From positions 1 to 60,214 of the forward strand of contig JAGCGE010000092.1 in the NCBI GenBank assembly GCA_017649745.1: a DNA stretch of 60,214 bases, in the 5' to 3' direction. The DNA is from Clostridiales bacterium. Lineage in GTDB: Bacteria; Bacillota_A; Clostridia; Saccharofermentanales; Saccharofermentanaceae. The notes under the pieces were generated by a model that had not been told where the DNA came from, did not search any database, and was given only the letters and a program-made list of their open reading frames with translations. Below, piece by piece: positions 15,709 to 22,626 of the stretch (its first letter is position 1; the number at the start of each line of letters is the position of its first letter). The position numbers and the translations under genes were made by a program.

Positions 15709-15810
15709 TCACCTCTCAAACATTTTAATAATCGTAGCGATTGCTAAAGCAACTACCGTAAGCACTAAAATAGTGCATACAGAGGCGAACCATATATCAC
15801 CTATTGTCAT
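15709..15810 (-). CDS. 33-residue single-span membrane peptide
   Basis: Short frame read directly: M-T-I-G-D-I-W-F-A-S-V, then a hydrophobic run ending in K-M-F-E-R. It has GAGAGGTGAGAG before its ATG, overlaps the 5' end region of the next gene and ends 3 nt before the following ATG, leaving no untranslated gap. A membrane-inserted micropeptide is likely; function unknown. Confidence 0.65.
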   Translation of the reverse strand: MTIGDIWFASVCTILVLTVVALAIATIIKMFER

Positions 15811-15989
15811 CTCTCACCTCTCACAACTTCCGCAAAATTCTTCTGGCTCTCCACGCAATTTAGTATCTCAAGACCAGATTCTTTTACGGGATAATGATAA
15901 ATGCCGTACTTGTCACAATAGAGGTCATAAAATTCTGGAACCTCTATGCTCTCGGTCTTGACTAAATATCTGCAGTCTTTACACTTCAT
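15807..15989 (-). CDS. Small Cys-rich protein (CKDC family), copy 1
   Basis: 60 residues starting MKCKDCRY, with later cysteines (LYCDKYG, ILNCVES). One of three neighbours that carry the CKDC signature (see 16435-16743 and 17037-17480), apparently small zinc modules duplicated within the cluster. Stop overlaps the 33-residue gene start. Function unknown. Confidence 0.68.
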   Translation of the reverse strand: MKCKDCRYLVKTESIEVPEFYDLYCDKYGIYHYPVKESGLEILNCVESQKNFAEVVRGER

Positions 15990-15992
15990 TCT

Positions 15993-16193
15993 TCACCTCT
16001 CGGTAGTGGTTCCAGTTGTCGTTTTTACCTCATATTCGGGACCATTACACGCTGTCCATGTCGGCGTCACAACAGGTGTTCCGTTAATTGGACACATACA
16101 CATCATTAACCGACACACTCCGCAAGGGAGCCTATGACCACAATTACCAGCGATTGGTGTTGTTGTTACCGAATTGTCATATACTGTATTCAT
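15993..16193 (-). CDS. Small Cys-rich protein
   Basis: 66 residues; Thr-rich ends and a central cysteine/histidine cluster (GNCGHRLPCGVCRLMMCMCPINGTP) with five cysteines plus histidine in 25 residues, suggesting metal binding. Its start overlaps the stop of the Lar-like gene by 4 nt. Function unknown. Confidence 0.66.
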   Translation of the reverse strand: MNTVYDNSVTTTPIAGNCGHRLPCGVCRLMMCMCPINGTPVVTPTWTACNGPEYEVKTTTGTTTER

Positions 16194-16432
16194 TCCTGTT
16201 TCTCCTTAATCATCTCATTCCAGTTGTGACGGACTTCACGGTCATTTTTGCCATATGCCTCTCGCCCGCATTTCGAGCATTTAAGTTTGACCCCAGTATA
16301 TGAACCACCTACACTCCAATGTTCGCGCCTATTGCATCCACAAACACAAGGCAAAAGTTTTTCCATTGGATTTATCTTGATAATGTTATAGCCGAGGGCT
16401 TTAGCTTCTGCTTTAAGTTCATCAACGGTCAT
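16190..16432 (-). CDS. Lar-like zinc-ribbon protein (restriction alleviation family)
   Basis: 80 residues; CVCGCNRREHWSVGG...LKCSKCGREAYG...HNWNEMI. The C-x-C / C-x-x-C pair with the terminal Trp-Asn helix is the layout of Lar-family proteins, some of which modulate host type I restriction. The assignment is by motif only; many phage Lar-like proteins are functionally untested. Confidence 0.6.
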   Translation of the reverse strand: MTVDELKAEAKALGYNIIKINPMEKLLPCVCGCNRREHWSVGGSYTGVKLKCSKCGREAYGKNDREVRHNWNEMIKEKQE

Positions 16433-16434
16433 TC

Positions 16435-16743
16435 CTATTCCTCCTTATACGGTTCTGCTTCGTGGCAATATCCATCATATTGTGTTGTCTCTGACCAAAC
16501 ATGACACCAGTCTGACAACTCGTCGCTGTAATCCTTGTCGTAATATGCGCAGTCCTTACATCGTATCACCTTTACAAACTCAACATCTTTCCCACTCTTT
16601 GTATGAAACCAAATGTTGTGAGTGTGTTCGAAATTGACGTCGGCGATGGCGTCCCATTGTTCGTCTGTAATCGGTGAATCAAGCTGTAATGTTAATTCGC
16701 TCATCATTCCCGCCTGTCTGCTAATCGAGTCTATCTCGCCCAT
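16435..16743 (-). CDS. Small CKDC-family protein, copy 2
   Basis: 102 residues; MSELTLQLDSPITDEQWDAIADVNFEHTHNIWFHT, then a CKDCAYY...WCHVW...GYCHEAEP zinc module. An internal ATG at 16704 (MSELTLQLD...) is a likely alternative start because it begins the conserved part. Typical of Clostridia phage accessory regions; function unknown. Confidence 0.66.
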   Translation of the reverse strand: MGEIDSISRQAGMMSELTLQLDSPITDEQWDAIADVNFEHTHNIWFHTKSGKDVEFVKVIRCKDCAYYDKDYSDELSDWCHVWSETTQYDGYCHEAEPYKEE

Positions 16744-17050
16744 CTTCCCACATTTCCTTTCTCAGTGCTTCTCGTCCTTCTTCCCAACCTTGCAAATATG
16801 CCTGTTCTTTCTGCAAGTGAATCGTGTCATTGTCTGGCTGTACGGACGGGCGATGAAGTACCTTTTCGACTGCTTCCTGGATCTGCTCCTCTGATAATGT
16901 TATTTTTGCAACACAAACCTTTTCCGGCTCGATGGTAGGAATATCATCTATCTTATGCTTATATGCGACTAAAACTTCCTCATATTGACCGTTACCCCGT
17001 GGTGACAACATTGGCTCATATTTGATTTCGTCGGCATCAATCAGTCTCAT
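16721..17050 (-). CDS. Hypothetical protein (MRLIDAD family)
   Basis: 109 residues from the ATG at 17050, which begins MRLIDADEIKYEP, a start I recognise from many Firmicute phage proteins; the longer 155-residue frame would run into the upstream gene with no ribosome site. C-terminal half is a charged helix (EEQIQEAVEKVLHR..., YLQGWEEGREALRKEMWEDG). Overlaps both neighbours. Function unknown. Confidence 0.66.
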   Translation of the reverse strand: MRLIDADEIKYEPMLSPRGNGQYEEVLVAYKHKIDDIPTIEPEKVCVAKITLSEEQIQEAVEKVLHRPSVQPDNDTIHLQKEQAYLQGWEEGREALRKEMWEDGRDRLD

Positions 17051-17480
17051 TTTTCCGTTCTCCATTCGCGCAAAACCAATTATCATCAGGCATCCAGCTA
17101 TAATATGGATCTTCGCAACGACATGGGCATTTAAAATCGTTTGGAAAATCCAGAGCAAATCCACTATTTGTGTAGTCGTTCGCATCATGGCCTTCTGCTA
17201 TTTTGGGTCTGTGTTTACAATCTTTGCATTTCGTAATAGTCGTCCACTCAAGTTGCTGTTTATACTCGACCGCATTTATATGTGGTACATCGAACGTGCG
17301 GATATCGGATAATTTAACGGCAATTTCATGGTTTGTTTCGAGAATACCAATAAGATTATGCGCAAGTTCATGAGAAAAAGCGTTTTGCATGGAAGAAAAA
17401 AACAAATTATTGTCTTTAAAGACTGCCAGATCTTCTTTTGTAACAAGTCTTGCTACGCTCTCTTTGTGTGGCACGTTCAT
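17037..17480 (-). CDS. CKDC-family protein, copy 3
   Basis: 147 residues; N-terminal helical part (SFSHELAHNLIG-like segment, 50-80) and a C-terminal zinc module TKCKDCKHRP...CPCRCEDPYYSWMPDDNWFCANGER. AGGAGGACTAATT precedes the ATG. The cluster of three such modules suggests internal duplication. Function unknown. Confidence 0.68.
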   Translation of the reverse strand: MNVPHKESVARLVTKEDLAVFKDNNLFFSSMQNAFSHELAHNLIGILETNHEIAVKLSDIRTFDVPHINAVEYKQQLEWTTITKCKDCKHRPKIAEGHDANDYTNSGFALDFPNDFKCPCRCEDPYYSWMPDDNWFCANGERKNETD

Positions 17481-17482
17481 AA

Positions 17483-17896
17483 TTAGTCCTCCGCATTATC
17501 GGCGTAATACTCAAACTCAGTAATGTCTTCAGAAGTCATGCCAAGAATATCAAGGGCTGATTTTGGCCATAAGGTGTTAGCACCCCAACCAGGCGTATCC
17601 TCCTCATATTGCCAGCAATCAACCGTTTCTTCGATCCCGTTCTTATATGTAATTTCAAAACAAGGAGTTGCCCATACGGAGGCAAGATACGTGTTGTAAT
17701 CTGTGCACGGTTTTCCATTGTTGAATATATATCCGCCAGTCCATTCTCGGTCGGCTTCTAAATATGCAGAAACACAGTCAATCTCATCGATACGGTCTTT
17801 TATTCTATTGGCGAGCATATCCCAATCAAAGACCTTTAGCTTATTACCGTTGGCTCTTGCACGTCGTCCCATTTCAAACGCCAGCATAGTATCCAT
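17483..17896 (-). CDS. Hypothetical acidic protein
   Basis: 137 residues from ATG 17896 (AAGGAGGACTGATT upstream). The start MDTMLAFEMGRRARANGNKLKVFDWDMLA is a helical module I recognise from other phage proteins. The remainder is rich in Trp/Tyr and acidic residues, ending EFEYYADNAED. Function unknown; stop lies 3 nt before the next start. Confidence 0.66.
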   Translation of the reverse strand: MDTMLAFEMGRRARANGNKLKVFDWDMLANRIKDRIDEIDCVSAYLEADREWTGGYIFNNGKPCTDYNTYLASVWATPCFEITYKNGIEETVDCWQYEEDTPGWGANTLWPKSALDILGMTSEDITEFEYYADNAED

Positions 17897-17912
17897 AATC
17901 AGTCCTCCTTTA

Positions 17913-18110
17913 TCAATCCCCCACATAATACCAAAGATTTCCGTAGTATTTACGAGCAGCAATAAATCTGTCCTTGTCAATTAATCCGTCATCCAAAGCG
18001 TGCTGAAAAGCAGAAGCTCTTGACATTTGACACGGATATGGATTGTATTTGTCTTCGAAATAGTAGTACATCTCGCTAAAAGTCATGAAATTAACGTCCT
18101 TATCCTCCAT
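17913..18110 (-). CDS. Small hypothetical protein
   Basis: 65 residues, acidic and aromatic (FMTFSEMYYYFEDKYNPY; KYYGNLWYYVGD). AAAGGAGTAAGGC before the ATG. The terminator at 18135-18164 lies just upstream, so it is read through from the 42-residue HTH gene or has an unrecognised start site. Function unknown. Confidence 0.62.
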   Translation of the reverse strand: MEDKDVNFMTFSEMYYYFEDKYNPYPCQMSRASAFQHALDDGLIDKDRFIAARKYYGNLWYYVGD

Positions 18111-18134
18111 GCCTTACTCCTTTCAGAAAAAAAT

Positions 18135-18164
18135 AAAGAGCTTGAAAATACTTTCAAGCTCTTT
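18135..18164 (-). terminator. Intrinsic terminator
   Basis: Perfect 12-bp stem (AAAGAGCTTGAA / TTCAAGCTCTTT) followed by ATTTTTTTC; ends the 42-residue HTH gene message. Confidence 0.82.
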
Positions 18165-18191
18165 ACAACCATAGAATTCTTCGCTAGAATA

Positions 18192-18320
18192 TCAACGAAG
18201 GTCTTCTGTCCACAGAACGATCTTTGCCGGGGTTTCGTCCAGAACTTTAGCTATCTCCCACACAGATAAGCCATTTCTGTACAATTCCCTGGCTTTTTCT
18301 TTTTTAGTTTTCGCGGCCAT
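18192..18320 (-). CDS. 42-residue HTH protein
   Basis: Short frame read directly from the sequence. It begins MAAKTKKEKARELYRNG, then LSVWEIAKVLDETPAKIVLW. The spacing GLSxxEIAKxL resembles resolvase-type HTH units and the HTH units in the RNA polymerase-like protein (GLSDVDIAKGMGMSTTELRA). ACAGGAGGG lies before the ATG, promoter 5 is upstream and a strong terminator downstream, so this is a stand-alone cassette. Likely a DNA-binding regulator; target unknown. Confidence 0.7.
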   Translation of the reverse strand: MAAKTKKEKARELYRNGLSVWEIAKVLDETPAKIVLWTEDLR

Positions 18321-18353
18321 AAATATCCCTCCTGTAAAGCCAAGTATATGGTT

Positions 18354-18381
18354 TCATTATAAGAGGTGTTAATTGCGCGAG
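18354..18381 (-). promoter_or_regulatory. Array-type promoter 5
   Basis: CTCGC, 15 bases ending ACACCTCT, then TATAATG (-10 at 18356-18361); drives the 42-residue HTH gene. It overlaps the end of the 119-residue gene upstream. Confidence 0.76.
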
Positions 18382-18728
18382 CCGTCTTCTTCCAATGCCT
18401 GTTTGAAAGCTGCATACGTAGCCAAATATATAATTTTGTAAAGCTCGTTTTGATTTTTGAAATCTAGTTTTGATACTTCCGGTTCAACAGCCTCTTCGGG
18501 TTTTTCTGGCTCATCCGGAACCAACTCGATCTCAGAAATATCAATGTTATAAAGCTGTTTAAGTCCGATAACAGCCGGTTTACTCAATCTACCTTTAGAA
18601 TAAACCGAATTGTTAACGAAGTTTTCGTTATACCCAAGAGCTAAAGATGCCTCTCTGCAACTTACTCCGCGTTTCTTCATAGCTTCCTGAAATTTGACCT
18701 TATCGACCTGGATCATTTCTTTTTTCAT
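18369..18728 (-). CDS. HTH (XRE-like) DNA-binding protein, candidate repressor
   Basis: 119 residues from the ATG at 18728 (AAGGAAAACCGGT upstream). Residues about 8-60 hold a helix-turn-helix (SCREASLALGYNENFVNNSV...PAVIGLKQLYNI), followed by a Pro/Glu linker and a helical C-terminus. It is one of only two plausible small regulators in the window and could be a phage repressor or a regulator of the promoter array. The DNA target is unknown. Confidence 0.62.
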   Translation of the reverse strand: MKKEMIQVDKVKFQEAMKKRGVSCREASLALGYNENFVNNSVYSKGRLSKPAVIGLKQLYNIDISEIELVPDEPEKPEEAVEPEVSKLDFKNQNELYKIIYLATYAAFKQALEEDGSRN

Positions 18729-18758
18729 ACCGGTTTTCCTTCCCTTTCTAAATATCAA

Positions 18759-18986
18759 TTAGTGTTTAGCATATTCACCATAAGGTTTACTGTAATCAAC
18801 TCTCGGATGCCTCCTATCCCATCCGTACTTACCATTCTCTTCATCCGGACCGAAGAGAAGATATTCAATTTTGTCCATTACCTGATCTCTGTGATTCTGC
18901 AAATATCTTTTTACGTGAGTGTCCAAGAATTTACAGGCTCCATACATAGCAAAACCAACAACCACAGCCCTAACAATTTTTCCCAT
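18759..18986 (-). CDS. Small membrane protein
   Basis: 75 residues from ATG 18986 (GGAGGTGGTATT upstream). Weak N-terminal membrane segment (KIVRAVVVGFAMYGACKFL) then a basic soluble tail with conserved-looking LLFGPDEENGKYGWDRRHPRVDYSKPYGEY. Function unknown. Confidence 0.65.
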   Translation of the reverse strand: MGKIVRAVVVGFAMYGACKFLDTHVKRYLQNHRDQVMDKIEYLLFGPDEENGKYGWDRRHPRVDYSKPYGEYAKH

Positions 18987-19000
18987 AATACCACCTCCAA

Positions 19001-19198
19001 TCATTTACAACGTGTTAGATTATATGGATACTCTTTCCCTTTTGTAATGTTCTGAAACGGCTTACAAAAGGGGCATTTACCTTCTTCATACACCTCCGTG
19101 AGCAAGGTGCAATGAATTCTCTGATCCGCAACTCTAAGTCTTTGCGCAAAACACGACCTTTTTTCTTCGCAAACCGGAGATTTTCCAATATAATCCAT
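19001..19198 (-). CDS. Small Cys-rich protein
   Basis: 65 residues with CEEKRSC, HC and CPFCKP pairs (zinc-binding layout) and a basic tail. AGGAGGATTAGCT before ATG. Function unknown. Confidence 0.64.
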   Translation of the reverse strand: MDYIGKSPVCEEKRSCFAQRLRVADQRIHCTLLTEVYEEGKCPFCKPFQNITKGKEYPYNLTRCK

Positions 19199-19209
19199 AG
19201 CTAATCCTC

Positions 19210-19839
19210 CTAATGAATAACAATCTTCTGCTCTGTTCCGCCGTTAATAAGTTTCAATTCAATACGAACCTCATCTGCGTGAATCTCTTCCGGAATATCA
19301 TTAATATCCCATATCGGCTTCGTAAGACCAGTCTGACGGCTCCATTCAGCATTCTTGATAGTCTCCCTAAGCTTGAAGTTCTCTCTTTCAAGCTTATGAT
19401 ACTTTTCAAGAAGTTCGTTCTCAGCCATGTCATAGTCGACATCAATGAGAAGAGCCTTCTTAACAGTGCTGTCGATAGAGTCAATAACAATAGGATCAAT
19501 ATCCTGAATCTTATCAAGAAAATATCTTCCAGGTTTTGTCCATACGTTTCTCGTATCGACATAGCGCTTTTCGTCATCCATGATGGACAAATATACACAA
19601 TCTGCTGCATCCCTGATCGGCCTGGTCAGAGTGCTTTTAACCTCAAGGCAAGTAACCCATCCGTTTGTCTGTGGAGCAATGACATACCATTCACCGGGAT
19701 CTTTATTAAAGTCCGGATTTGAAACCGTCCAAATCTCACCTTTTTTCTGAGGCGGAGTCTTTAATTCGTAAAGAGAAATAGCTTTTCCAGCAGTATGATC
19801 CGTGTAACCTTCACTGTTCTTGAAAATATCATTCTTCAT
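19210..19839 (-). CDS. Hypothetical protein with central coiled-coil
   Basis: 209 residues from ATG 19839 (GGAGGAGG upstream). Soluble; begins MKNDIFKNSEGYTDHTAG. A helical region (about 145-170: MAENELLEKYHKLERENFKLRETIKNAEW) has heptad character, and a beta-rich tail ends with EVRIELKLINGGTEQKIVIH. No catalytic motif recognised. Overlaps the start region of the 63-residue membrane gene. Confidence 0.66.
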   Translation of the reverse strand: MKNDIFKNSEGYTDHTAGKAISLYELKTPPQKKGEIWTVSNPDFNKDPGEWYVIAPQTNGWVTCLEVKSTLTRPIRDAADCVYLSIMDDEKRYVDTRNVWTKPGRYFLDKIQDIDPIVIDSIDSTVKKALLIDVDYDMAENELLEKYHKLERENFKLRETIKNAEWSRQTGLTKPIWDINDIPEEIHADEVRIELKLINGGTEQKIVIH

Positions 19840-20020
19840 ATTTGTCTTCCTCCTCCCAAATTTTTTCCGCATCTTTAATAAACATATCCGCAGCAATCAA
19901 AAGCAAGATAAAACAAAAAATGATTCCGTATAGCCGAAGCCAGAACGGAATCATTTCAGGAAACGATAGAGCTAAAATAACAATTGCAAGGGAGACGAAC
20001 ATCCATAGACTAAATCTCAT
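19829..20020 (-). CDS. Small membrane protein
   Basis: 63 residues from ATG 20020 (GGAGGTGAGTCCA upstream). Two short hydrophobic segments (LWMFVSLAIVILALSF and LYGIIFCFILLLIAADMF) form a hairpin, with an acidic C-terminus. Overlaps genes on both sides, so translation is coupled. Function unknown. Confidence 0.65.
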   Translation of the reverse strand: MRFSLWMFVSLAIVILALSFPEMIPFWLRLYGIIFCFILLLIAADMFIKDAEKIWEEEDKYEE

Positions 20021-20363
20021 TGGACTCACCTCCAAAAGCCTTATACTTTTTAATGCTTTGCGTAACTATTTTTGAATGCAATGTTTGTATGAGCTTTATT
20101 GTTTCCGGATCGGATTGATGGAACTGAATACAATAAAATGTCTTGTCCTCCTTACCAGTTGTCGATAAAACTCCTGTGTTGTCGATTCCAATAAGATTGC
20201 ATATAACTTCAAGGTCTTCAAGGATCCGCTTATCCATATTGTCCTCGCCCTGAAACGAGAACCTAAATGCATTATGCTTTTTAGCGAGGTATGCTGTTTT
20301 CTCCATTTCTCTTTCAAAATTTTTATTGTCGTCCATCATTTTTTTAATATCAAAATCAAACAT
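20010..20363 (-). CDS. Small hypothetical protein
   Basis: 117 residues; basic N-terminal half (MFDFDIKKMMDDNKNFEREMEK...) and a beta-rich segment (GVLSTTGKEDKTFYCIQFHQSD). AGGAGGCTTGGC before ATG. No function recognised. Confidence 0.62.
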   Translation of the reverse strand: MFDFDIKKMMDDNKNFEREMEKTAYLAKKHNAFRFSFQGEDNMDKRILEDLEVICNLIGIDNTGVLSTTGKEDKTFYCIQFHQSDPETIKLIQTLHSKIVTQSIKKYKAFGGESNEI

Positions 20364-20376
20364 GCCAAGCCTCCTC

Positions 20377-20754
20377 TCAATCTAAATAAATATCAGCATC
20401 AATATTATAATTGCCAATCCAAAACGTATAATTGTCACAAATAAATATATCTTTCACTGACAGTTTCTTATACCGTTCTAGTGCTTCTTCAGCTTTCTCT
20501 TCTGAAGAATATATGCCTAAAAGATGATCATTATGATGTGTATCGCAAGAGAGCCATTCTGTTGCTACATAAAGAGCGTATGCTGGTTTTTTGGGAAGAT
20601 AGTTACTATTCATTTTTGCCCCGCAATTCGGGCAGTAATTAAATTTTAGATTAACATGAACGTCATCGTTCCATGTCCATCCGCACTCCGAGCAAGTCCA
20701 ATCCATCCAACCATTGTCTGCAAATTTAGTAATCCATTTCCCGCTTCTTTCCAT
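20377..20754 (-). CDS. Zinc-ribbon protein
   Basis: 125 residues from ATG 20754 (AAAGGGACTTTGATT upstream). N-terminal zinc ribbon: CSECGWTW ... YCPNCGAKM (two CxxC pairs), then LSCDTHHNDHLLGIYSSEEKAEEALER, a signature common in phage accessory proteins. Function unknown. Confidence 0.66.
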   Translation of the reverse strand: MERSGKWITKFADNGWMDWTCSECGWTWNDDVHVNLKFNYCPNCGAKMNSNYLPKKPAYALYVATEWLSCDTHHNDHLLGIYSSEEKAEEALERYKKLSVKDIFICDNYTFWIGNYNIDADIYLD

Positions 20755-20807
20755 AATCAAAGTCCCTTTCTGCATTTCAAAGCATCTTTACCGGTCAAAT
20801 ATAAAAG

Positions 20808-20900
20808 GCAGCTATAGAAGGACTCTCATTCGACCCGAGATATGCACGCTGCAAAGGAGGTATAGTGAGCCGGTCCATCCTTCTCATATAGCTGCCGGTT
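20808..20900 (-). ncRNA. Structured non-coding region (candidate RNA or complex terminator)
   Basis: The 154-bp gap between 20909-21340 and 20377-20754 is a large imperfect inverted repeat. GGCAGCTATA at one end pairs with TATAGCTGCC at the other, with inner pairs GAAGGA/TCCTTC and CTCA/TGAG. On the minus strand the outer stem is followed by TTTTATATTT, so it could end the upstream message or be a processed RNA. No array promoter precedes it. Confidence 0.35.
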
Positions 20901-20908
20901 GAAAGCTA

Positions 20909-21340
20909 TTAAAATGAAAACCCTGTAATTTTCTTCACAACGTCAAAAAGAGCTAACGCTTCTTTCTTCTGTTCTACAGCCGGATCACAATATTTTCTAA
21001 ATATCTTATGAAACTGATCTCCATAGAGCTTTTTGCAGATGCAGAAAGCAAGGCCCGCCCATTCGTCGAACTCCTCATCTTCTTTCACTTTAACTACAGT
21101 TTTTGTTCCGTCTTCCCAAAGAACGATCGTGGCAGGATAGTTGAATATAACTTTTTTAATGTTGGGAACAACGGACGCCCCACGCAAAGTAAAATCCCAA
21201 CCCGAATAGGTGTATGGATTTGGTGATATAGTTTCCAAATTCAGTTCCTTATAAAAGTCACTTAATGGAATGTGCATTTCGTTTCTTAATTGGCAGTTGA
21301 GTTTATCAAGAGCATCACTAAGAGCTTTTTTGTTTCGCAT
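20909..21340 (-). CDS. Conserved phage protein (PATIVLWEDGTKT family)
   Basis: 143 residues from ATG 21340 (AAAGGAG upstream; the longer GTG start has no ribosome site). The central FNYPATIVLWEDGTKTVVKVKEDEEFDEWAGLAFCICKKLYG is a signature of small phage proteins I have seen repeatedly in Firmicutes; no function is known. Soluble, mixed alpha/beta. Confidence 0.72.
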   Translation of the reverse strand: MRNKKALSDALDKLNCQLRNEMHIPLSDFYKELNLETISPNPYTYSGWDFTLRGASVVPNIKKVIFNYPATIVLWEDGTKTVVKVKEDEEFDEWAGLAFCICKKLYGDQFHKIFRKYCDPAVEQKKEALALFDVVKKITGFSF

Positions 21341-21372
21341 AATCCAATCTCCTTTCAAGCGCACAAAAAAAG

Positions 21373-21398
21373 AAGAGCCTACATTTCTGTAGACTCTT
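21373..21398 (-). terminator. Intrinsic terminator
   Basis: Stem AAGAGTCTACA / TGTAGGCTCTT (one G-U) with a GAAA loop, followed by CTTTTTTTG; ends the 26-residue gene message. Confidence 0.8.
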
Positions 21399-21422
21399 GT
21401 CTTTCTCCTTCCTTAGATGTTT

Positions 21423-21503
21423 TCAACTATTAATGAATAAATCATAGATCAGTTTGACTCCGAGAAGTATGAATGATACTCCCAATAAAATAGTAATAAA
21501 CAT
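21423..21503 (-). CDS. 26-residue membrane micropeptide
   Basis: Short frame read directly: M-F-I-T-I, then a Leu/Val/Gly-rich hydrophobic run and an end in F-I-N-S. AAGGAGGAATCATATT lies before the ATG, promoter 6 upstream and a terminator downstream, making a complete cassette for a single membrane span. Confidence 0.68.
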   Translation of the reverse strand: MFITILLGVSFILLGVKLIYDLFINS

Positions 21504-21544
21504 AATATGATTCCTCCTTCATAAATTAGTCTGGACCATCCGTT

Positions 21545-21572
21545 CCATTATAAAGGTTGTTTTTTTCGCGAG
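21545..21572 (-). promoter_or_regulatory. Array-type promoter 6
   Basis: CTCGC, 15 bases, TATAATGG (-10 at 21547-21552); drives the 26-residue membrane peptide. Confidence 0.76.
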
Positions 21573-21580
21573 AAAAAAGA

Positions 21581-21598
21581 AGAGGCCTTATGGCCTCT
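21581..21598 (-). terminator. Intrinsic terminator overlapping the stop codon, fused to promoter 6
   Basis: Stem AGAGGCC / GGCCTCT with a 4-base loop, then TCTTTTTTCTCGCG. The stop codon of the 28-residue gene forms part of the 5' arm. Confidence 0.8.
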
Positions 21599-21683
21599 AC
21601 TTCTTTAGTAAATAAATAATTCCTTTTAGTAAAGCTACAATACAAAATACATACAACAGTGCTGAAAAAATAAAGTCAAACAT
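21597..21683 (-). CDS. 28-residue membrane micropeptide
   Basis: Short frame read directly: M-F-D-F-I-F-S-A, then hydrophobic residues and an end in Y-L-L-K-K. AAGGAGGTGAAGAA before ATG. Promoter 7 and terminator flank it, so it is a stand-alone cassette. One membrane span with a basic tail. Confidence 0.68.
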   Translation of the reverse strand: MFDFIFSALLYVFCIVALLKGIIYLLKK

Positions 21684-21700
21684 TTTTTCTTCACCTCCTT

Positions 21701-21728
21701 CTATTTTAGGAGATGAATTTTTCGCGAA
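21701..21728 (-). promoter_or_regulatory. Array-type promoter 7 (weak -10)
   Basis: TTCGC, 15 bases, TAAAATAG (-10 at 21703-21708). The ribosome site follows within a few bases of the presumed start, so the leader is very short. Confidence 0.68.
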
Positions 21729-21947
21729 TCACGGCCAGCGTCTGTCTTCAGGAGCTTTTCCTGTTTCGAGACTGTACTCATAATCTAAACCCGCAGACAT
21801 GTTCTCCATATCATTTATTGCACATTCTCCGCAAACGTCATGCTCAGGGTATTCGTCTTCATAGCTGCACTCAGGATACTCGGATTCAAAAATATCAATA
21901 GCGTCTTGCAATCTGAAATTTTCTCCGCACATGTAGCACTTTGGCAT
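21729..21947 (-). CDS. Small Cys-rich protein
   Basis: 72 residues, acidic; CYMCGENF ... CSYEDEYPEHDVCGECAIND gives a four-cysteine treble-clef-like layout. Starts after AAAGGAGGTATATATC. The ribosome site is part of a 7-bp hairpin (21953-21971). Function unknown. Confidence 0.68.
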   Translation of the reverse strand: MPKCYMCGENFRLQDAIDIFESEYPECSYEDEYPEHDVCGECAINDMENMSAGLDYEYSLETGKAPEDRRWP

Positions 21948-21952
21948 GATAT

Positions 21953-21978
21953 ATACCTCCTTTTGAGGTATTATATCA
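21953..21978 (-). promoter_or_regulatory. Extended -10 promoter overlapping an SD-sequestering hairpin
   Basis: TGATATAAT (-10 at 21970-21975) with no TTCGC element, so it is a different promoter class. ATACCTC (21965-21971) is complementary to GAGGTAT at the ribosome site (21953-21959). A transcript started here begins after ATACCTC and leaves the site free; read-through RNA would fold it. Confidence 0.55.
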
Positions 21979-21980
21979 CA

Positions 21981-22322
21981 TTATTTGGTCTCCCAAAACT
22001 GTCTTTTTAACGGTTTCATGCGTAAAGCCCACATTAATTTGCGTACTTGTACGGTCGGATACAGCCCATTTTCGTCCTTACAAGCTGCAAATTCCAAAAA
22101 ATACTTAGAAAAATCAGGATGATAGTAAATATCATCAACTAATCCAGGATCTATAGGCCCCCACCAGGTCATTTTAAGCAGTTCGTTAAAGCGCTGCTGT
22201 ATTACAGCAAGCCCGACATCACCTTCCAAATATAAAGTGCATTTGTTGTACATCGGGTGATTACATTCATACACTTTGCCTTTTATTGGCTGCTTGTTGT
22301 GAACTTCATAGTAATATTTCAT
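21981..22322 (-). CDS. Hypothetical protein
   Basis: 113 residues from ATG 22322; no convincing Shine-Dalgarno lies near it (the upstream terminator occupies the leader), so its translation start is the least certain in this region (a TTG six bases earlier is an alternative). Contains CNHPMYNKCTLYLEGD and basic segments. Function unknown. Confidence 0.55.
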   Translation of the reverse strand: MKYYYEVHNKQPIKGKVYECNHPMYNKCTLYLEGDVGLAVIQQRFNELLKMTWWGPIDPGLVDDIYYHPDFSKYFLEFAACKDENGLYPTVQVRKLMWALRMKPLKRQFWETK

Positions 22323-22332
22323 AGGCAAAAAA

Positions 22333-22353
22333 GAAAGGCTATGTTAGCCTTTC
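22333..22353 (-). terminator. Intrinsic terminator overlapping a stop codon
   Basis: Stem GAAAGGCT / AGCCTTTC, 5-base loop, then TTTTTTGCC. The TAG stop of 22339-22560 lies inside the hairpin. Confidence 0.78.
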
Positions 22354-22560
22354 AGAAAGTATAATATTAATGATATCAGAAGAAACTTTAATTGAATCGA
22401 GGCAGATCATAACGTCTAGCGAATTAGATTTAGTATTATCTAATATACTAGCGGCATTCTCCGCATCATATTTAATAAAGCCAATAAAAGTTTTAATGTT
22501 ATTATACTCCTTCTTAGTTAAAACATAGCGTTTCTTTCCAAAGATTTTATAAGTTTTCAT
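22339..22560 (-). CDS. Small hypothetical protein
   Basis: 73 residues from ATG 22560 (AGGAGGTAAAAAT upstream); the longer 98-residue frame runs back through promoter 8. Basic N-terminus (KTYKIFGKKRYVLTKKEY), then predicted helices. Stand-alone cassette. Function unknown. Confidence 0.68.
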   Translation of the reverse strand: MKTYKIFGKKRYVLTKKEYNNIKTFIGFIKYDAENAASILDNTKSNSLDVMICLDSIKVSSDIINIILSERLT

Positions 22561-22592
22561 ATTTTTACCTCCTAAATAAAAATAATAGCTTT

Positions 22593-22620
22593 CTATTAAT
22601 GGAGATGTAAAATATGCGAA
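22593..22620 (-). promoter_or_regulatory. Array-type promoter 8 (weak -10)
   Basis: TTCGC, 15 bases, ATTAATAG (-10 at 22595-22600); drives 22339-22560. Confidence 0.68.
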
Positions 22621-22626
22621 AAAATA

